From Bifidobacterium olomucense (GTDB lineage Bacteria > Actinomycetota > Actinomycetes > Actinomycetales > Bifidobacteriaceae): DNA of 64,000 nt. The translations under genes were made by a program, and so were the position numbers. A model generated the notes under the pieces. It ran no database searches. It worked only from the letters and a program-made list of their open reading frames with translations, and had not been told where the DNA came from. The stretch lies in NCBI RefSeq assembly GCF_012932375.1, contig NZ_JAAIIG010000012.1:1-64000 (forward strand). The letters are read 5' to 3'. The stretch's first letter is position 1. The number at the start of each line of letters is the position of its first letter. Positions 26,894 to 36,483 of the stretch are shown here, in pieces.

Positions 26894-28471
26894 ATGAGCA
26901 CCGCCACACCATCCAAGACCACCATCGCAACGTTTACCCCGGTCGCCGATATTCCGCGCCGCCTGTTCGGCTCGTTCGTCGAGCAGCTCGGCCGCAGCGT
27001 GTACGGCGGCATCTACGAGCCGACCCATCCCACCGCCGACGAATATGGCTTCCGCAAAGACGTGCTGGACCTCGTCAAGGAGCTCGGCGTCACCTGCGTG
27101 CGTTACCCGGGCGGCAACATCGTCTCCAACTACCGTTGGGAGGACGGCACCGGCCCGCGCGAGAAGCGCCCGGTGCGCCGTGAACTGGCCTGGCACCAGA
27201 CCGAAACCAACGAAGTCGGCATCGACGACTTCTACCACTGGAGCAAGAAGGCCGGCACCGAGATCATGCTCGCCGTCAACATGGGCACCCGCGGACTGCA
27301 GGAGGCACTTGACGAACTTGAATACGTGAACGGCGCTCCGGGCACCACCATCGCCGATCGCCGTGTGGCCAATGGCATTCCCGAGCCGATGAACATCGCC
27401 ATGTGGTGCATCGGCAACGAGATGGACGGCCCCTGGCAGGTGGGCCACATGACCCCCGAAGAATACGCCAGCCGCGTGGAGAAGGTGGCACATGCCATGA
27501 AACTGGCCGAATCCGGCTTGGAAATGGTGGCCTGCGGCTCCTCCAGCGCCCAGATGCCGACCTTCGGCACGTGGGAGAAAACCGTGCTCACCCGCGCCTA
27601 CGAGTACCTGAGCTTCGTTTCCGCGCACGCCTACTACTACGATCACGACCACGATTCGCACAAGCCGGAAGGCATGCGTGAGTTCCTGGCCTCCTCCGAA
27701 GATATGAAGCAGTTCATCGCCACCGTGGCCTCCTGCGCCGATTATGCGCGCGAGCAGAACCACGGCACCAAGGACATCGCCATCTCCTTCGACGAATGGG
27801 GCGTGTGGTATCAGGACGTTTGGCAGAAGCAGGAGGCCGAATGGAAGGCCGCCGAAACCGAAGGTCTGCACACCGAGCCGTGGCCCAAGGCACCGCATCT
27901 GCTGGAAGACGTGTACAACGCGTCCGACGCGGTGGTCGAGGGATCCTTGATGATCACCTTGCTCAAGCATTGCGACCGCGTACGCTCCGCATCCCGCGCC
28001 CAGCTGGTCAATGTGATCGCCCCGATCATGGCCGAGGAGAACGGTCCGGCCTGGAAGCAGACCATTTACTATCCGTTCGCCGAAGTGGCCAACCATGCGC
28101 GTGGCGTCGCTTACGCCCCAGCCGTTGACGGCCCGACGTTCCACACCGAGACCTATGGCGATGTGCAGGCACTTGAATCCGTGGTGACTTGGGATGAGAC
28201 CACGCGCGAAGGCCTGATTCTGGCCGTGAACCGCGACCCGGATGCCGCGCACGAGGTGTCTATCGACGTTACGGCTCTGCCGGGTGTTGATGCCGCACGC
28301 TTCGAAGTGACGCATGCCGAGATGCTGCATGACAACGACCCGTACCGCAAGAACACCGCAGCGGACCCGCTGGCCGTGACGCCGCAGGAGCTGCCTGTGG
28401 CGGCCGACGGTGCTGCAGTGAGTTTTGCGCTGCCGTCTATCGCTTGGTCGGCGGTACGTTTCACGGCATGA
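26894..28471 (+). CDS. abfA: Alpha-L-arabinofuranosidase, GH51
   Basis: 525 residues from the ATG at 26894; a TACAAT box at 26851 may give it its own promoter. GH51 features: RRLFGSFVEQLGRSVYGGIYEPTHPT at the N-terminus, the barrel segment RYPGGNIVSNYRWEDG, the acid/base Glu in WCIGNEMDGPWQ and the nucleophile Glu in AISFDEWGVWY. The C-terminal part (about 385-525) is the usual beta-sandwich domain. No signal peptide, so it acts in the cytosol, releasing L-arabinose from imported arabino-oligosaccharides; the arabinose would then feed the araBDA enzymes. Specificity for 1,2-, 1,3- or 1,5-linkages cannot be read. Confidence 0.94.
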   Translation: MSTATPSKTTIATFTPVADIPRRLFGSFVEQLGRSVYGGIYEPTHPTADEYGFRKDVLDLVKELGVTCVRYPGGNIVSNYRWEDGTGPREKRPVRRELAWHQTETNEVGIDDFYHWSKKAGTEIMLAVNMGTRGLQEALDELEYVNGAPGTTIADRRVANGIPEPMNIAMWCIGNEMDGPWQVGHMTPEEYASRVEKVAHAMKLAESGLEMVACGSSSAQMPTFGTWEKTVLTRAYEYLSFVSAHAYYYDHDHDSHKPEGMREFLASSEDMKQFIATVASCADYAREQNHGTKDIAISFDEWGVWYQDVWQKQEAEWKAAETEGLHTEPWPKAPHLLEDVYNASDAVVEGSLMITLLKHCDRVRSASRAQLVNVIAPIMAEENGPAWKQTIYYPFAEVANHARGVAYAPAVDGPTFHTETYGDVQALESVVTWDETTREGLILAVNRDPDAAHEVSIDVTALPGVDAARFEVTHAEMLHDNDPYRKNTAADPLAVTPQELPVAADGAAVSFALPSIAWSAVRFTA

Positions 28472-28561
28472 GTTTCTCGGTCTGCGCGCAGTTTGACAGC
28501 GGCACTCGAACCGTGCGCGGAAACCGCACATGTCTCTTATTGAGAATGATTCGACGCGGGG

Positions 28562-28990
28562 TCAGCCTTGCATGAGCTTGGCTACAGCCGCTCGAATGGC
28601 GGGCTCGGCGGCGACCGGATCGCCGATGCCCGCCACCGACTGCTCGATCGGGCACATGCCGGTGCCGGCACGATTGAGAATCATCGGCACCAAGGCGCCA
28701 TAGGATGCTGCCATGCCGAACTGGCGCAGGGCAGCCAACCCCGCTTCGCTCATCGTCTCGGCATACACGGCTTCGGCACCAAGCTTGGCGTAAAGCAACG
28801 CCGCACCTTTGCCCACCACACGATCGGCTGCGGAGTAACCATCCAAACTTTGCCCGGAGGCAAGCCATTGCAGCAACGGCCGCACTCCCCTGCCCATACC
28901 GGTCAAAGTTTCGGCACCGCTGCGGCAAGCCACACAACCGAGCGCAACGTCGGCCTTCAGCAAAGCTTTCGCACGTTCAATATCAGACAT
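28562..28990 (-). CDS. DUF1893 family protein
   Basis: 142 residues. The sequence looks like the DUF1893 family: an N-terminal helix, LGCVACRSGAETLTGMGRGVRPLLQWL, then DRVVGKGAALLYAKLGAEAVYAETMSEAGLAAL and PMILNRAGTGMCPIEQSVAGI. Cys residues in VACRSG and GMCPIE and the glycine-rich VVGKGAAL stretch are the conserved points. The function is unknown. It is the last gene of a possible minus-strand group with the ECF S-component and the DUF362 gene, 101 bases from the former, and convergent with abfA. Confidence 0.85.
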   Translation of the reverse strand: MSDIERAKALLKADVALGCVACRSGAETLTGMGRGVRPLLQWLASGQSLDGYSAADRVVGKGAALLYAKLGAEAVYAETMSEAGLAALRQFGMAASYGALVPMILNRAGTGMCPIEQSVAGIGDPVAAEPAIRAAVAKLMQG

Positions 28991-29091
28991 AATCGCCTTT
29001 CTTTATGAGGAATCCCCCACCGACGCCGCCGTCAAAAAGACAAGCGGCAATCGGTGAGGAATTCACCCAGCGACATGACCTCCCAGCCGCA

Positions 29092-29673
29092 CTAGCCACG
29101 CTTGCGATCCACGACAAACATAACCACCGGAATCGCAATCCACTGCAGAATCAGGCCCGGCAGTCCCGTAACGATCGCGGCACCAACCGAGGCAACAGAC
29201 ATCTGGGCGTTACCCAGCAGATACACCGCCACGGCAATCGCAATGGCATCGACCACACGGCCGGCGACCTGCGCGCCAAACAGCTTCACCAACCAAGCGA
29301 GCGGCGAGGGAATGGACTCCGGCAAGGCCACCCCGCGCAGCAGACCAGCGAACAGACCATAGGCGGCAAGTTCGATGACCATGAACGGCACCATCGGAGC
29401 CATCGGCATGCCGGTCAACGCAAAGCTGACGATCGGGGCGAGCGCACCGGTGGCCACACCGGCGTAAGGACCGGCCAACAGGCCGACAAGCAGCACCGGC
29501 AGGTGCATCGGCAGCAGCGTTTGGCCGAGTGCGGCACCCAAGCCGAGCGTCGCACCGGCAACATGGAAGATCTGCGGCAGCGCCACGGCGGCGACGACGG
29601 CGAGCACGGCGGCCGCGGACTGGAATGTGATGGACGGCAATGCATACGTGCGCGTTGCAGTATTGGTTCGCAT
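29092..29673 (-). CDS. ECF transporter S-component
   Basis: 193 residues, almost all hydrophobic, with about six helices. LGLGAALGQTLLPMHLPVLLVGLLAGPYAGVATGALAPIVSFAL is the signature region of vitamin-type S-components (PF12822-like): a conserved LPMHxPV and a small-residue helix face that contacts the EcfT subunit. Its energising EcfAA'T module is not here and must be shared from elsewhere in the genome. The vitamin or other ligand is unknown. It lies between DUF362 and DUF1893 genes on the same strand, 47 bases after the first. Confidence 0.83.
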   Translation of the reverse strand: MRTNTATRTYALPSITFQSAAAVLAVVAAVALPQIFHVAGATLGLGAALGQTLLPMHLPVLLVGLLAGPYAGVATGALAPIVSFALTGMPMAPMVPFMVIELAAYGLFAGLLRGVALPESIPSPLAWLVKLFGAQVAGRVVDAIAIAVAVYLLGNAQMSVASVGAAIVTGLPGLILQWIAIPVVMFVVDRKRG

Positions 29674-29720
29674 AATAGAAACTCCTTGATAGACGACTGT
29701 GCGTATCGCGTCAACGCGCT

Positions 29721-30654
29721 TTACCGCTGGTCAAGATCGATGAGATGGTAGTCGCGCGAACCGAGGCCCATCTCCACGGCATGCTCGATGGTATGGATGC
29801 CGTGGCGGGATTCGATGCGTTCGATGAGCGGCTCTTTGTTGTCGTGCGAGACGTACACCATGTCCACACAGGCCTGATCTACGGCCACCGGGTCCAGCGA
29901 AGCGCAGATGCCGATATCCGCCATGACGGGCGGATGGGGGTTGCCGTCGCAGTCGCAATCCACGGAAAGGTTGTTCATCACGTTGATGAAGAGCATGTTG
30001 CCTTTAAGCGCATTGAACACGGCGGTCGCGGCCTCGGCCATGGCTTCCAGGAAGGAATCCTGATCGCCGCTGAACGGGTTGGGCAAGATCTCGTCCTGAC
30101 CGGAATGCAGGCGTTTCTTGCCGTTCGAGGACGCCATGCCGATGGAGATGTTCTTCAATGCACCGCCGAATCCGCCCATCATATGACCCTTGAAGTGCGA
30201 GAGCACGGCGTAATAGTCGTAATTCGGGAAGTGGGAGCCCACAATGTCGCCGGTGATGCGTTTGCCGCCCTCGACCGGGATTTCGATCTCGCCCTCCTCG
30301 TCCTGAATGTCGCAGGGGGGCGATGTCGAGGAATCCATGCTCTTTGATGGTCTGCCAATGGTGTGCGCTGACGTCGCGCGTGCCGGGGTAGGCGGTGTTG
30401 CATTCCACGATGGTGCCGTTGAGATGCTGCACCAGATCCTTGATCAGCGCCGGCTGCAGATAATGCGTATTGCCGCCCTCGCCGGAGCTGAGCTTGACCG
30501 CCACCTTGCCTTGCGGCCGCGCGCCCAACGCCTCATAGATACGCATCAGGCCGGCTGGGCTGATATCTCGGGTGAAGTAGACGTTGGCGGCCATCGGATA
30601 ATTGGTGTCGTGATCATGCGTTTCCACCTGATCATGCGTTGAAATTCCTGCCAT
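29721..30654 (-). pseudogene. DUF362 protein gene with a frameshift at a G6 run
   Basis: The ATG at 30654 follows AAGGAGG. The first part (MAANVYFTRDISPAGLMRIYEALG… TRDVSAHHWQTIKEHGFLDIAP) is in one frame and the rest (CDIQDEEGEIEIPVEGGKR… to 29721) in another. The frames meet at six consecutive C on the minus strand (G at 30315-30320); five C would join them as APCDIQ. The joined product, about 310 residues, has CDIQ and CDCDGNPHP cysteine sites and the GGFGGALKNISIGMAS signature of DUF362 proteins, which often go with Fe-S clusters. Either a sequencing error, a real loss, or a switchable homopolymer. Confidence 0.85.
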
Positions 30655-30780
30655 GCTGTGCCTCCTTGCAATCGCTTCCATGATACGTCCGAATGCACAA
30701 CAAGGCGTTTACTTACGACAGTCCGGCACCTGCCGTCGTTCTGCCCAGCAAGCTCGGCAACAACTCCTACTCTTACGCTC

Positions 30781-31737
30781 TTATGCCGCATGACTGGCCA
30801 ATGGCATGGCCGGCGACTTGCGCCGCGCCGCCAGCACCACCATCCATCCCACCAGCAACACGCCTACGCCTACCGCGAGCCCGACGAACTGCGCCGTCCG
30901 TACATCAGCGGTGGTTTCCGCCTGTGGCGCCTGCTGATTGCGCACACGTATGCCGGAGACCAGCAACCGATGCGTGTTCAGCCGGTATGGCGTGCAGGTC
31001 ATCAACGTCACTCGGTCTTCGCCTTGCGTCACTTTCAGCTGTGTGACGTCATCCGGCTTGATCACCGAAATGCGATCCACCTGATAGGTGAGCGTCTCGC
31101 CCATCACGTCAATGTAGAAGTAGTCCCCGGTGCGCACCTCATCCAATCTGGTGAACATGGCAGCCGTCACCAGTCCGCGATGTCCGGTGATCACCGCGTG
31201 CGTGGACGTGCCGCCCACCGGCAGGGAGGTGCCGTACAGGTGTCCTGCGCCTTTCGCCAATGCCTGTTGGGAAGTGCCGTGATAGACAGGAAGATCGATG
31301 GACTGTTTGGGCACGCGGATTCTCGCCATGATGCCGTCACCGGCGTTCAGCAACGATTGGTAGCGATTGTCTTTGGTCGACAATGCGGATTCGTAATCGA
31401 TCAGGCCATTGTCGTCGACTTGCGTAGACCATGGGTCGCCCGCCTCGCCAAGCACGGGCTGCCCATCGTCGGCCAGCTCTGCATTGTATGATTCGGCGGC
31501 GTGCAAGGCCTTGGTTCTCTGGGCGGCTTCCAACGCCGCCATCTGCCGGGCCGTAGAGCTTGCGGTCTGCTGCGCAGTAATGCCGAATACCATCTGCATG
31601 GTCAACGGGATCGCCACACTGCCGATTGCCGCCACGATGCACACTATGGCGGCCAGGCGCAGCAGCGTTCGACGTCGCCGCTCCCGACGTTGCCAGGCAA
31701 TATCGTCATCGATACTGAGGATCTGATCAAAAGTCAT
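30781..31737 (-). CDS. Class C sortase (pilus polymerase)
   Basis: 318 residues from the ATG at 31737. Two membrane helices, one near residues 27-50 and one near 285-305, fit the class C topology. The catalytic triad is visible: His in VITGHRG, Cys in LMTCTPY, and Arg in NTHRLLVSG. SIDLPVYHGTSQQALAKGAGHL is the usual sortase core. A lid-type motif is expected before the core; DPWST near residue 100 fits it. It links pilin subunits into a fibre via the LPXTG motif of the protein encoded upstream, 84 bases away. A second, tip or basal, pilin is not present here. Confidence 0.92.
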   Translation of the reverse strand: MTFDQILSIDDDIAWQRRERRRRTLLRLAAIVCIVAAIGSVAIPLTMQMVFGITAQQTASSTARQMAALEAAQRTKALHAAESYNAELADDGQPVLGEAGDPWSTQVDDNGLIDYESALSTKDNRYQSLLNAGDGIMARIRVPKQSIDLPVYHGTSQQALAKGAGHLYGTSLPVGGTSTHAVITGHRGLVTAAMFTRLDEVRTGDYFYIDVMGETLTYQVDRISVIKPDDVTQLKVTQGEDRVTLMTCTPYRLNTHRLLVSGIRVRNQQAPQAETTADVRTAQFVGLAVGVGVLLVGWMVVLAARRKSPAMPLASHAA

Positions 31738-31821
31738 GGGTACGCACCGTGCATGAGCACAGGCGATGAGGAGGGGCCGTCGGTTTCGGCAGACCCTCCT
31801 CATCGCGTTATCGTTGCCGCG

Positions 31822-33549
31822 TTACGCGCGCATCACACGACGGGCGCGACGGGTGCCGCTCTTGACGAGCAGCGTGACGCCGACACCGGAGAAGACGATC
31901 GCCGCAGTCACGAACATCGTCAGTCCCGCGCCACCGGTGAGCGGGAGCTCGGATATGTTCTTGATATTCAGCACCTGAGCGGCGCCACCGACAACCTTCG
32001 TTGAGTTGGACGGCGTCACTTCCGCCCCGTCCGCATCGCGGAAGGTAACCAGCTTGTACTGGTCCTTGGCCTTGTCATAGTTGTACGTGCGCTGACCATT
32101 CTTGTCGATGGATACGCTGAACCCAGCGCGATATTGCTGGGCGTAGCCTTCGGCCACCTTCTGCTCGTATACCGAGTATCCGCCTTCAGCCAGGCCCCAG
32201 AAGTACAGCGCACCCCCCTGGCTGGTCGGCACGTTCTTGAAGTAGGTCACGTTGTCCACCTTGACGCTTTGGTCGGCGGCACGCACCCACTCGCCGTTGA
32301 CATCGGTTTTCTCGAAGATGATGGCATTGCCGTCGCTGCCGGTCACGGAGAACTGAGCTCCGGCGATACCGTTGTGGTTCTTATCGATCTTCTTCAACGT
32401 GAACATGCCGAACTTGACGGTCACGGAGGCGGGAGCGGATTCCGCACCGCCATCGTAGCTGGCGGTCGCGGCGTTCGTCACCTGATTGTCGACGGCGTCC
32501 TTCGTGGTGGAGGCCTTGTACAGCAAGGTAAGCTTCTGTCCGTCCTTGCCGCCTACGTTCTTGACGTCCACCTGGGTGACGGTGCCGCTGTCGCTTGCGG
32601 TGGGGCCGGTCACCGTATAGTCCGTGTCCTTGGCGAGCAGGGTGTCGCCGGTGGCGTCGAAGTAATTGTATTTGTCATCGTCATCCGCATCGTAGAAGAC
32701 TCTGATGCTGCTGGCATCGACGGTCAGCCCCTTGGATGCGGTGTCCTTGAAGGTGAAGGTCGGATCGGTTTGCCCGGTTGTGGTCGGAATAACGCTGGAC
32801 ACCACGTAGGTCAGAGTGTCGCCGACATTGGCGGTAGCGACACTGCCGTTCTTCTTGAAATAGGTGCCCATGTAAGCGCTTTTGGTGACGGTTACCGCAG
32901 ACGCGGCCGGGTTGGGCTTGACGTTCACCACGCCAAGCGTCTGCTCTGTAGCCGGGTCAACGTTGGTGTTGACCAACGTGGTGTATGACTGGCCGCTGCT
33001 GGCAGTGAGCGCAGTGCCGACCAGCAGGTTCGTGCCGTTGCTGTCGGTCACGAAATACCAACCCTGGTCGGGTACGGTATTGTCGCCGATCTGCAGTTCG
33101 GTTGCGGTAACGGAAGGCTCATCGGAACCAAGTTTGGTGGGCACCGACAGATTATCGACGAAGTCACGCAGCTTGGCCTCGTCGCCGGAGGTGCTCAGAC
33201 TTGCCAGCGCATACAGATTGCTTTTGTATCCGGTGGTGTCGATGTTGGCCGCCGTTATAGCCTCGCTGATCTTCCAATCCCATTGGCTGCTGTCCACGGG
33301 TTGCAGGCCGAACGAGGTCAGTTTGCCGTCGGCGTTCACGACCGGATCGGTGTATGCGGCGATGCGATACGCCGTATACGTGCTTTGCGAGGTGTTGGCA
33401 TCGGCTGCTTTGTTGAGCGTGATGGTTGATGGCGTCGCGTTTTCCGGCATGGTCAGTTCGTCCGCGTTCGCCGTCATGGCGCCAAGCGCCATACCTCCCA
33501 GGGCGGCCGCTACGGCAGCGATGCCGGCGACCAGTTTCTTGTATTGCAT
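31822..33549 (-). CDS. LPXTG-anchored pilin backbone subunit
   Basis: 575 residues. There is a signal peptide (MQYKKLVAGIAAVAAALGGMALGAMTANA, about 29 residues), a long exported region of Ig-like pilin domains, the E-box-like SVYEQKVAEGY, and a C-terminal sorting signal LPLTGG plus hydrophobic helix and RRARR tail. A lysine for isopeptide polymerisation probably lies in the VTKSAYMGTYFKK region, though a classical YPKN motif is not seen. It resembles FimA/FimP-type major pilins of actinobacteria and should form surface fimbriae for host or mucus adhesion. It is co-transcribed with the sortase and expressed from a promoter near 33763-33790, giving a leader of about 205 bases. Confidence 0.88.
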   Translation of the reverse strand: MQYKKLVAGIAAVAAALGGMALGAMTANADELTMPENATPSTITLNKAADANTSQSTYTAYRIAAYTDPVVNADGKLTSFGLQPVDSSQWDWKISEAITAANIDTTGYKSNLYALASLSTSGDEAKLRDFVDNLSVPTKLGSDEPSVTATELQIGDNTVPDQGWYFVTDSNGTNLLVGTALTASSGQSYTTLVNTNVDPATEQTLGVVNVKPNPAASAVTVTKSAYMGTYFKKNGSVATANVGDTLTYVVSSVIPTTTGQTDPTFTFKDTASKGLTVDASSIRVFYDADDDDKYNYFDATGDTLLAKDTDYTVTGPTASDSGTVTQVDVKNVGGKDGQKLTLLYKASTTKDAVDNQVTNAATASYDGGAESAPASVTVKFGMFTLKKIDKNHNGIAGAQFSVTGSDGNAIIFEKTDVNGEWVRAADQSVKVDNVTYFKNVPTSQGGALYFWGLAEGGYSVYEQKVAEGYAQQYRAGFSVSIDKNGQRTYNYDKAKDQYKLVTFRDADGAEVTPSNSTKVVGGAAQVLNIKNISELPLTGGAGLTMFVTAAIVFSGVGVTLLVKSGTRRARRVMRA

Positions 33550-34046
33550 ATGAGCCTCTTCACTCCTTCATTGGCGTTAGCTTCTTGTCGGCCACGGCAA
33601 TGGTCGAACAACCCCACGCGTGTCCTGATTATGGCGGGCAAGACCCGCTGGTATATGAAGCTTGCCGCCATCACAAATTCGTTGATGAGTTGTTGACCCG
33701 CGCGTCGTTGCGATTACTGATTAAGCCCCATAGATGAATGTTTGCGTTAACAAACACTTATGATTATACATGGGATTGAGGGATGCGCAATACGCGTATC
33801 GACGATGTCTATTTGCTCGTCGGCCTTGGCATTTCAGACATTCAATGCGTCATCGAACTATGTGGGACTGGAAGATTTAAGTAGCTCAGGCCATGGCATC
33901 GTTGCCACAGACTTCTATGTTTCCCCGAATGCGGGCACAGCGCCGAGCGCGGTATACCACCATTGAACACCTACTGAGCCCATCCCACTGAACTCACCTC
34001 ACTGAGCCTTTGGGATGCAACGTGAAATGCAACATGGAACTTAAAA
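33550..34046. other. Pilin upstream region
   Basis: About 500 bases without a convincing gene. It includes the promoter at 33739-33790 and a long untranslated leader for the pilin. A 68-codon open frame at 33760-33966 has no recognisable features. Base composition is more A/T-rich than in the flanking genes. Confidence 0.5.
33739..33790 (-). promoter_or_regulatory. Pilin promoter with downstream palindrome
   Basis: Minus-strand -35 TTGCGC (33785-33790) and perfect -10 TATAAT (33763-33768), 16 bases apart. TGTTTG-cgttaa-CAAACA (33739-33756) lies over the expected start site and could be a repressor site. Confidence 0.65.
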
Positions 34047-34074
34047 AGCCCGGCAGCATGATGCTGCCGGGCTT
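34047..34074 (-). terminator. Terminator downstream of pgi
   Basis: Perfect 14-bp palindrome AAGCCCGGCAGCAT/ATGCTGCCGGGCTT, followed on the minus strand by TTTTTAAG. It lies about 170 bases after the pgi stop codon. Confidence 0.85.
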
Positions 34075-34132
34075 GGCCTCTCCCTTTAGTCACCTATCGG
34101 CGACGGCTTCCCTGCCTTCAGGAAGCCGGCAA

Positions 34133-34260
34133 GGAGCGAAGCGAAGATCAGAACTCGCACCGTGAATGGTCGCCAGACCATTCACCAAACAACACAGCTG
34201 CGGTCGCAAGAACCGCGAGTGCTGATTGGAGCGAAGCGAAGATCAGAACTCGCGGTTCTT
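34133..34260 (-). repeat. Duplicated pgi 3' end with nested hairpins
   Basis: A 26-bp direct repeat starting GGAGCGAAGCGAAGATCAG occurs at 34133-34158 and 34228-34253; the second copy holds the last two codons and the stop of pgi. CAAGAACCGCGAGT (34207-34220) pairs perfectly with 34247-34260, which codes for the end of pgi. GTGAATGGT-cgccag-ACCATTCAC (34160-34183) is another hairpin. Confidence 0.75.
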
Positions 34261-35943
34261 GCGGTAGAACTGAATCAGGCTCTGAGTGGAAGCATCCTGG
34301 GCGGCCAGGGCCTCGTCATCCTGGGAGATGGCCGGGGTGATCTGCTTGGCCAGCTGCTTGCCGAGCTCGACGCCCCACTGATCGTAGGAGTCGAGGCCCC
34401 ACACGGTGCCCTCAACGAAGGTGATGTGCTCGTACAGGGCGATCAGCTCGCCGACGGCGAACGGAGTCAGGGCCACACCGAAGATGGAGGTGGTCGGACG
34501 GTTGCCGGTGAACACGCGGGCCGGGACGATCTCCTCCGGAGTACCTTCAGCACGGACCTCGTCGGCGGTCTTGCCGAAAGCGAGGGCCTTGGTCTGAGCG
34601 AAGTAGTTGCCGAGGAACAGCTCGTGCACGTCCTGGTCGCCGTCCTTGGTCGGGTTCGGGGTGTTCACGAACGCGATGAAGTCGGCCGGGATGAGCTGGG
34701 TGCCCTGGTGGATCAGCTGGTAGAAGGCGTGCTGGCCGTTGGTGCCGGGCTCGCCCCAGAAGATCTCGCCGGTTTCGGTGGTGACCGGAGTGCCGTCCCA
34801 ACGCACGGACTTGCCGTTGGATTCCATGGTCAGCTGCTGCAGGTAGGCCGGGAAACGGTGCAGGTACTGATCGTACGGCAGCACAGCGTGGGAAGCGACC
34901 TTGAAGAAGTTGCGGTACCAGACGTTGAGCATGCCGAGCAGCACGACGACGTTCTTCTCGAACGGGGTGTTGGCGAAGTACTCATCGATCTCGTGGAAGC
35001 CGTGCAGGAACTCCTCGAAACGGGCCGGGCCGAAGACCACAGCCAGGGAGGTGCCGACGGCGGAATCGACGGAGTAACGGCCGCCGACCCAGTTCCAGAA
35101 GCCGAACGCATTGGCCGGATCGATGCCGAACTCCTCGACCTTCTCCAAGTTGGTGGAGACGGCCACGAAGTGCTTCTTGATGGCTTCGGCGCGCTGAGCC
35201 TCGTCGCCTTCGGCGATGGCACCGTTGGCGGTAAGCTCCTCAAGCAGCCAAGTGCGGGCTTCACGAGCGTTGGTCAGGGTTTCCAGCGTGGTGAAGGTCT
35301 TGGAGACGATGATGAACAGGGTGGTCTCCGGGTCGAGGCCCTTGGTCTTCTCAGCCAGATCGTTCGGGTCGATGTTGGAGATGTAGCGAGCGGAAATGCC
35401 AGCGTCCGCATACGGCTTCAGCGCCTCGTACACCATGACGGGACCCAGATCGGAACCACCGATGCCGATGTTGACCACGGTCTCGATCTTGCGGCCGGTG
35501 ATGCCGGTCCACTTGCCGGAGCGCACGTCATCGGCGAAGGCGTAAATACGGTCGAGCACCTCGCGCACATCCTTGACGGTGTCCTGACCGTCAACGATGT
35601 ACTTGCCCTCATCCTCGACCGGGCGGCGCAGCGCGGTGTGCAGCACGGCGCGATCCTCGGTGTTGTTGATGTGCACGCCGGTGTACATAGCCTTGGTGCG
35701 CTCGTCCAGCTTGACAGCCTTGGCAAGGTTGGCGAACAGCTGGAGGGTTTCCGGCTTGATCAGGTTCTTGGACAGATCGAAGTGCAGATCGCCGGCCTCG
35801 AAGGAAAGCTTCTCGACGCGGGTCTTGTCCTCGGCGAACCACTTCTTCAGGCTGATGCCCTCGGCCTGAAGCTCGTCGTAGTGCTTCTGCAGGGCGGCCC
35901 ACTCAGGGGTCTGGGTGGCGTCAACAGGAGGATTGATGGCCAT
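34243..35943 (-). CDS. pgi: Glucose-6-phosphate isomerase
   Basis: 566 residues from the ATG at 35943 ([11 protein letters not shown]). It interconverts glucose-6-phosphate and fructose-6-phosphate, feeding the bifid shunt through fructose-6-phosphate phosphoketolase. Seen: [48 protein letters not shown], the catalytic Glu in GMESNGKS… region, and [22 protein letters not shown] with the active-site His. Length is normal for the family. Its stop codon lies within a duplicated, hairpin-forming sequence. It stands alone, divergent from the tRNA-Thr. Confidence 0.97.
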   Translation of the reverse strand: MAINPPVDATQTPEWAALQKHYDELQAEGISLKKWFAEDKTRVEKLSFEAGDLHFDLSKNLIKPETLQLFANLAKAVKLDERTKAMYTGVHINNTEDRAVLHTALRRPVEDEGKYIVDGQDTVKDVREVLDRIYAFADDVRSGKWTGITGRKIETVVNIGIGGSDLGPVMVYEALKPYADAGISARYISNIDPNDLAEKTKGLDPETTLFIIVSKTFTTLETLTNAREARTWLLEELTANGAIAEGDEAQRAEAIKKHFVAVSTNLEKVEEFGIDPANAFGFWNWVGGRYSVDSAVGTSLAVVFGPARFEEFLHGFHEIDEYFANTPFEKNVVVLLGMLNVWYRNFFKVASHAVLPYDQYLHRFPAYLQQLTMESNGKSVRWDGTPVTTETGEIFWGEPGTNGQHAFYQLIHQGTQLIPADFIAFVNTPNPTKDGDQDVHELFLGNYFAQTKALAFGKTADEVRAEGTPEEIVPARVFTGNRPTTSIFGVALTPFAVGELIALYEHITFVEGTVWGLDSYDQWGVELGKQLAKQITPAISQDDEALAAQDASTQSLIQFYRKNREF

Positions 35944-36333
35944 GGATTCCATTCCTTTCATAAATGACTGGAGCGCCCACGCCCACGGCTTGGATCGCCC
36001 CGTATCACCAAACAGAATACTCACAAATTCGGACATGAACAGAACAAAAATATCCAGTGAACGGATACCCTCCCTACCAGACGGCTTTCATTGCCATCGT
36101 TTGCATCCGACTACCCCGCACAGGCACGCCACGGAATACAGCGCATCGCGCCAAAGAATCAGCTGAGTCAGCCACCAGCTTTACGACGCTGCACTACGCC
36201 GACGCCAACCAACACATCAATCACATCAATCACATCAATCACAGCCGCGGATCCACATACCGCAACATCTTCACCCCACAACTGCCACCAGTCATCCTCA
36301 GCCACCCGGCGACACTGCCGAATCACACGTCGA
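35944..36333. other. pgi upstream region with CATCAATCA triplet repeat
   Basis: About 390 bases without a gene. Three perfect tandem copies of CATCAATCA occupy 36215-36241. I find no clear operator. Confidence 0.5.
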
Positions 36334-36362
36334 TTGGACTTTTCCAGAGGATGTCGTATACT
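36334..36362 (+). promoter_or_regulatory. tRNA-Thr promoter
   Basis: -35 TTGGAC (36334-36339) and -10 TATACT (36357-36362) with a 17-base spacer, 44 bases upstream of tRNA-Thr. Confidence 0.75.
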
Positions 36363-36405
36363 GTTTATCTTGTGCGCGGGTGGCGAAACGCCTTCCGCAA
36401 ACCAA

Positions 36406-36478
36406 GCCACTTTAGCTCAGTCGGTAGAGCGGCTCACTCGTAATGAGCAGGTCGTCAGTTCGATTCTGACAAGTGGCT
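36406..36478 (+). tRNA. tRNA-Thr (anticodon CGT)
   Basis: Cloverleaf with acceptor GCCACTT/AAGTGGC, D-arm GCTC…, anticodon stem GCTCA/TGAGC around loop CTCGTAA, and T-loop TTCGATT. Reads ACG codons. 73 bases, followed by its own terminator. Confidence 0.95.
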
Positions 36479-36483
36479 CGACT

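Noticed and set aside
29005-29751. Open frame opposite the ECF S-component
   Set aside because: Low-complexity Arg/Gln/His translation typical of an antisense frame; the minus-strand membrane protein is clear.
33760-33966. Small open frame upstream of the pilin
   Set aside because: No ribosome-binding site or recognisable domain, and it overlaps the pilin promoter.
36215-36241. CATCAATCA triplet repeat as a CRISPR remnant
   Set aside because: Units are directly joined without spacers; it is a simple tandem repeat.
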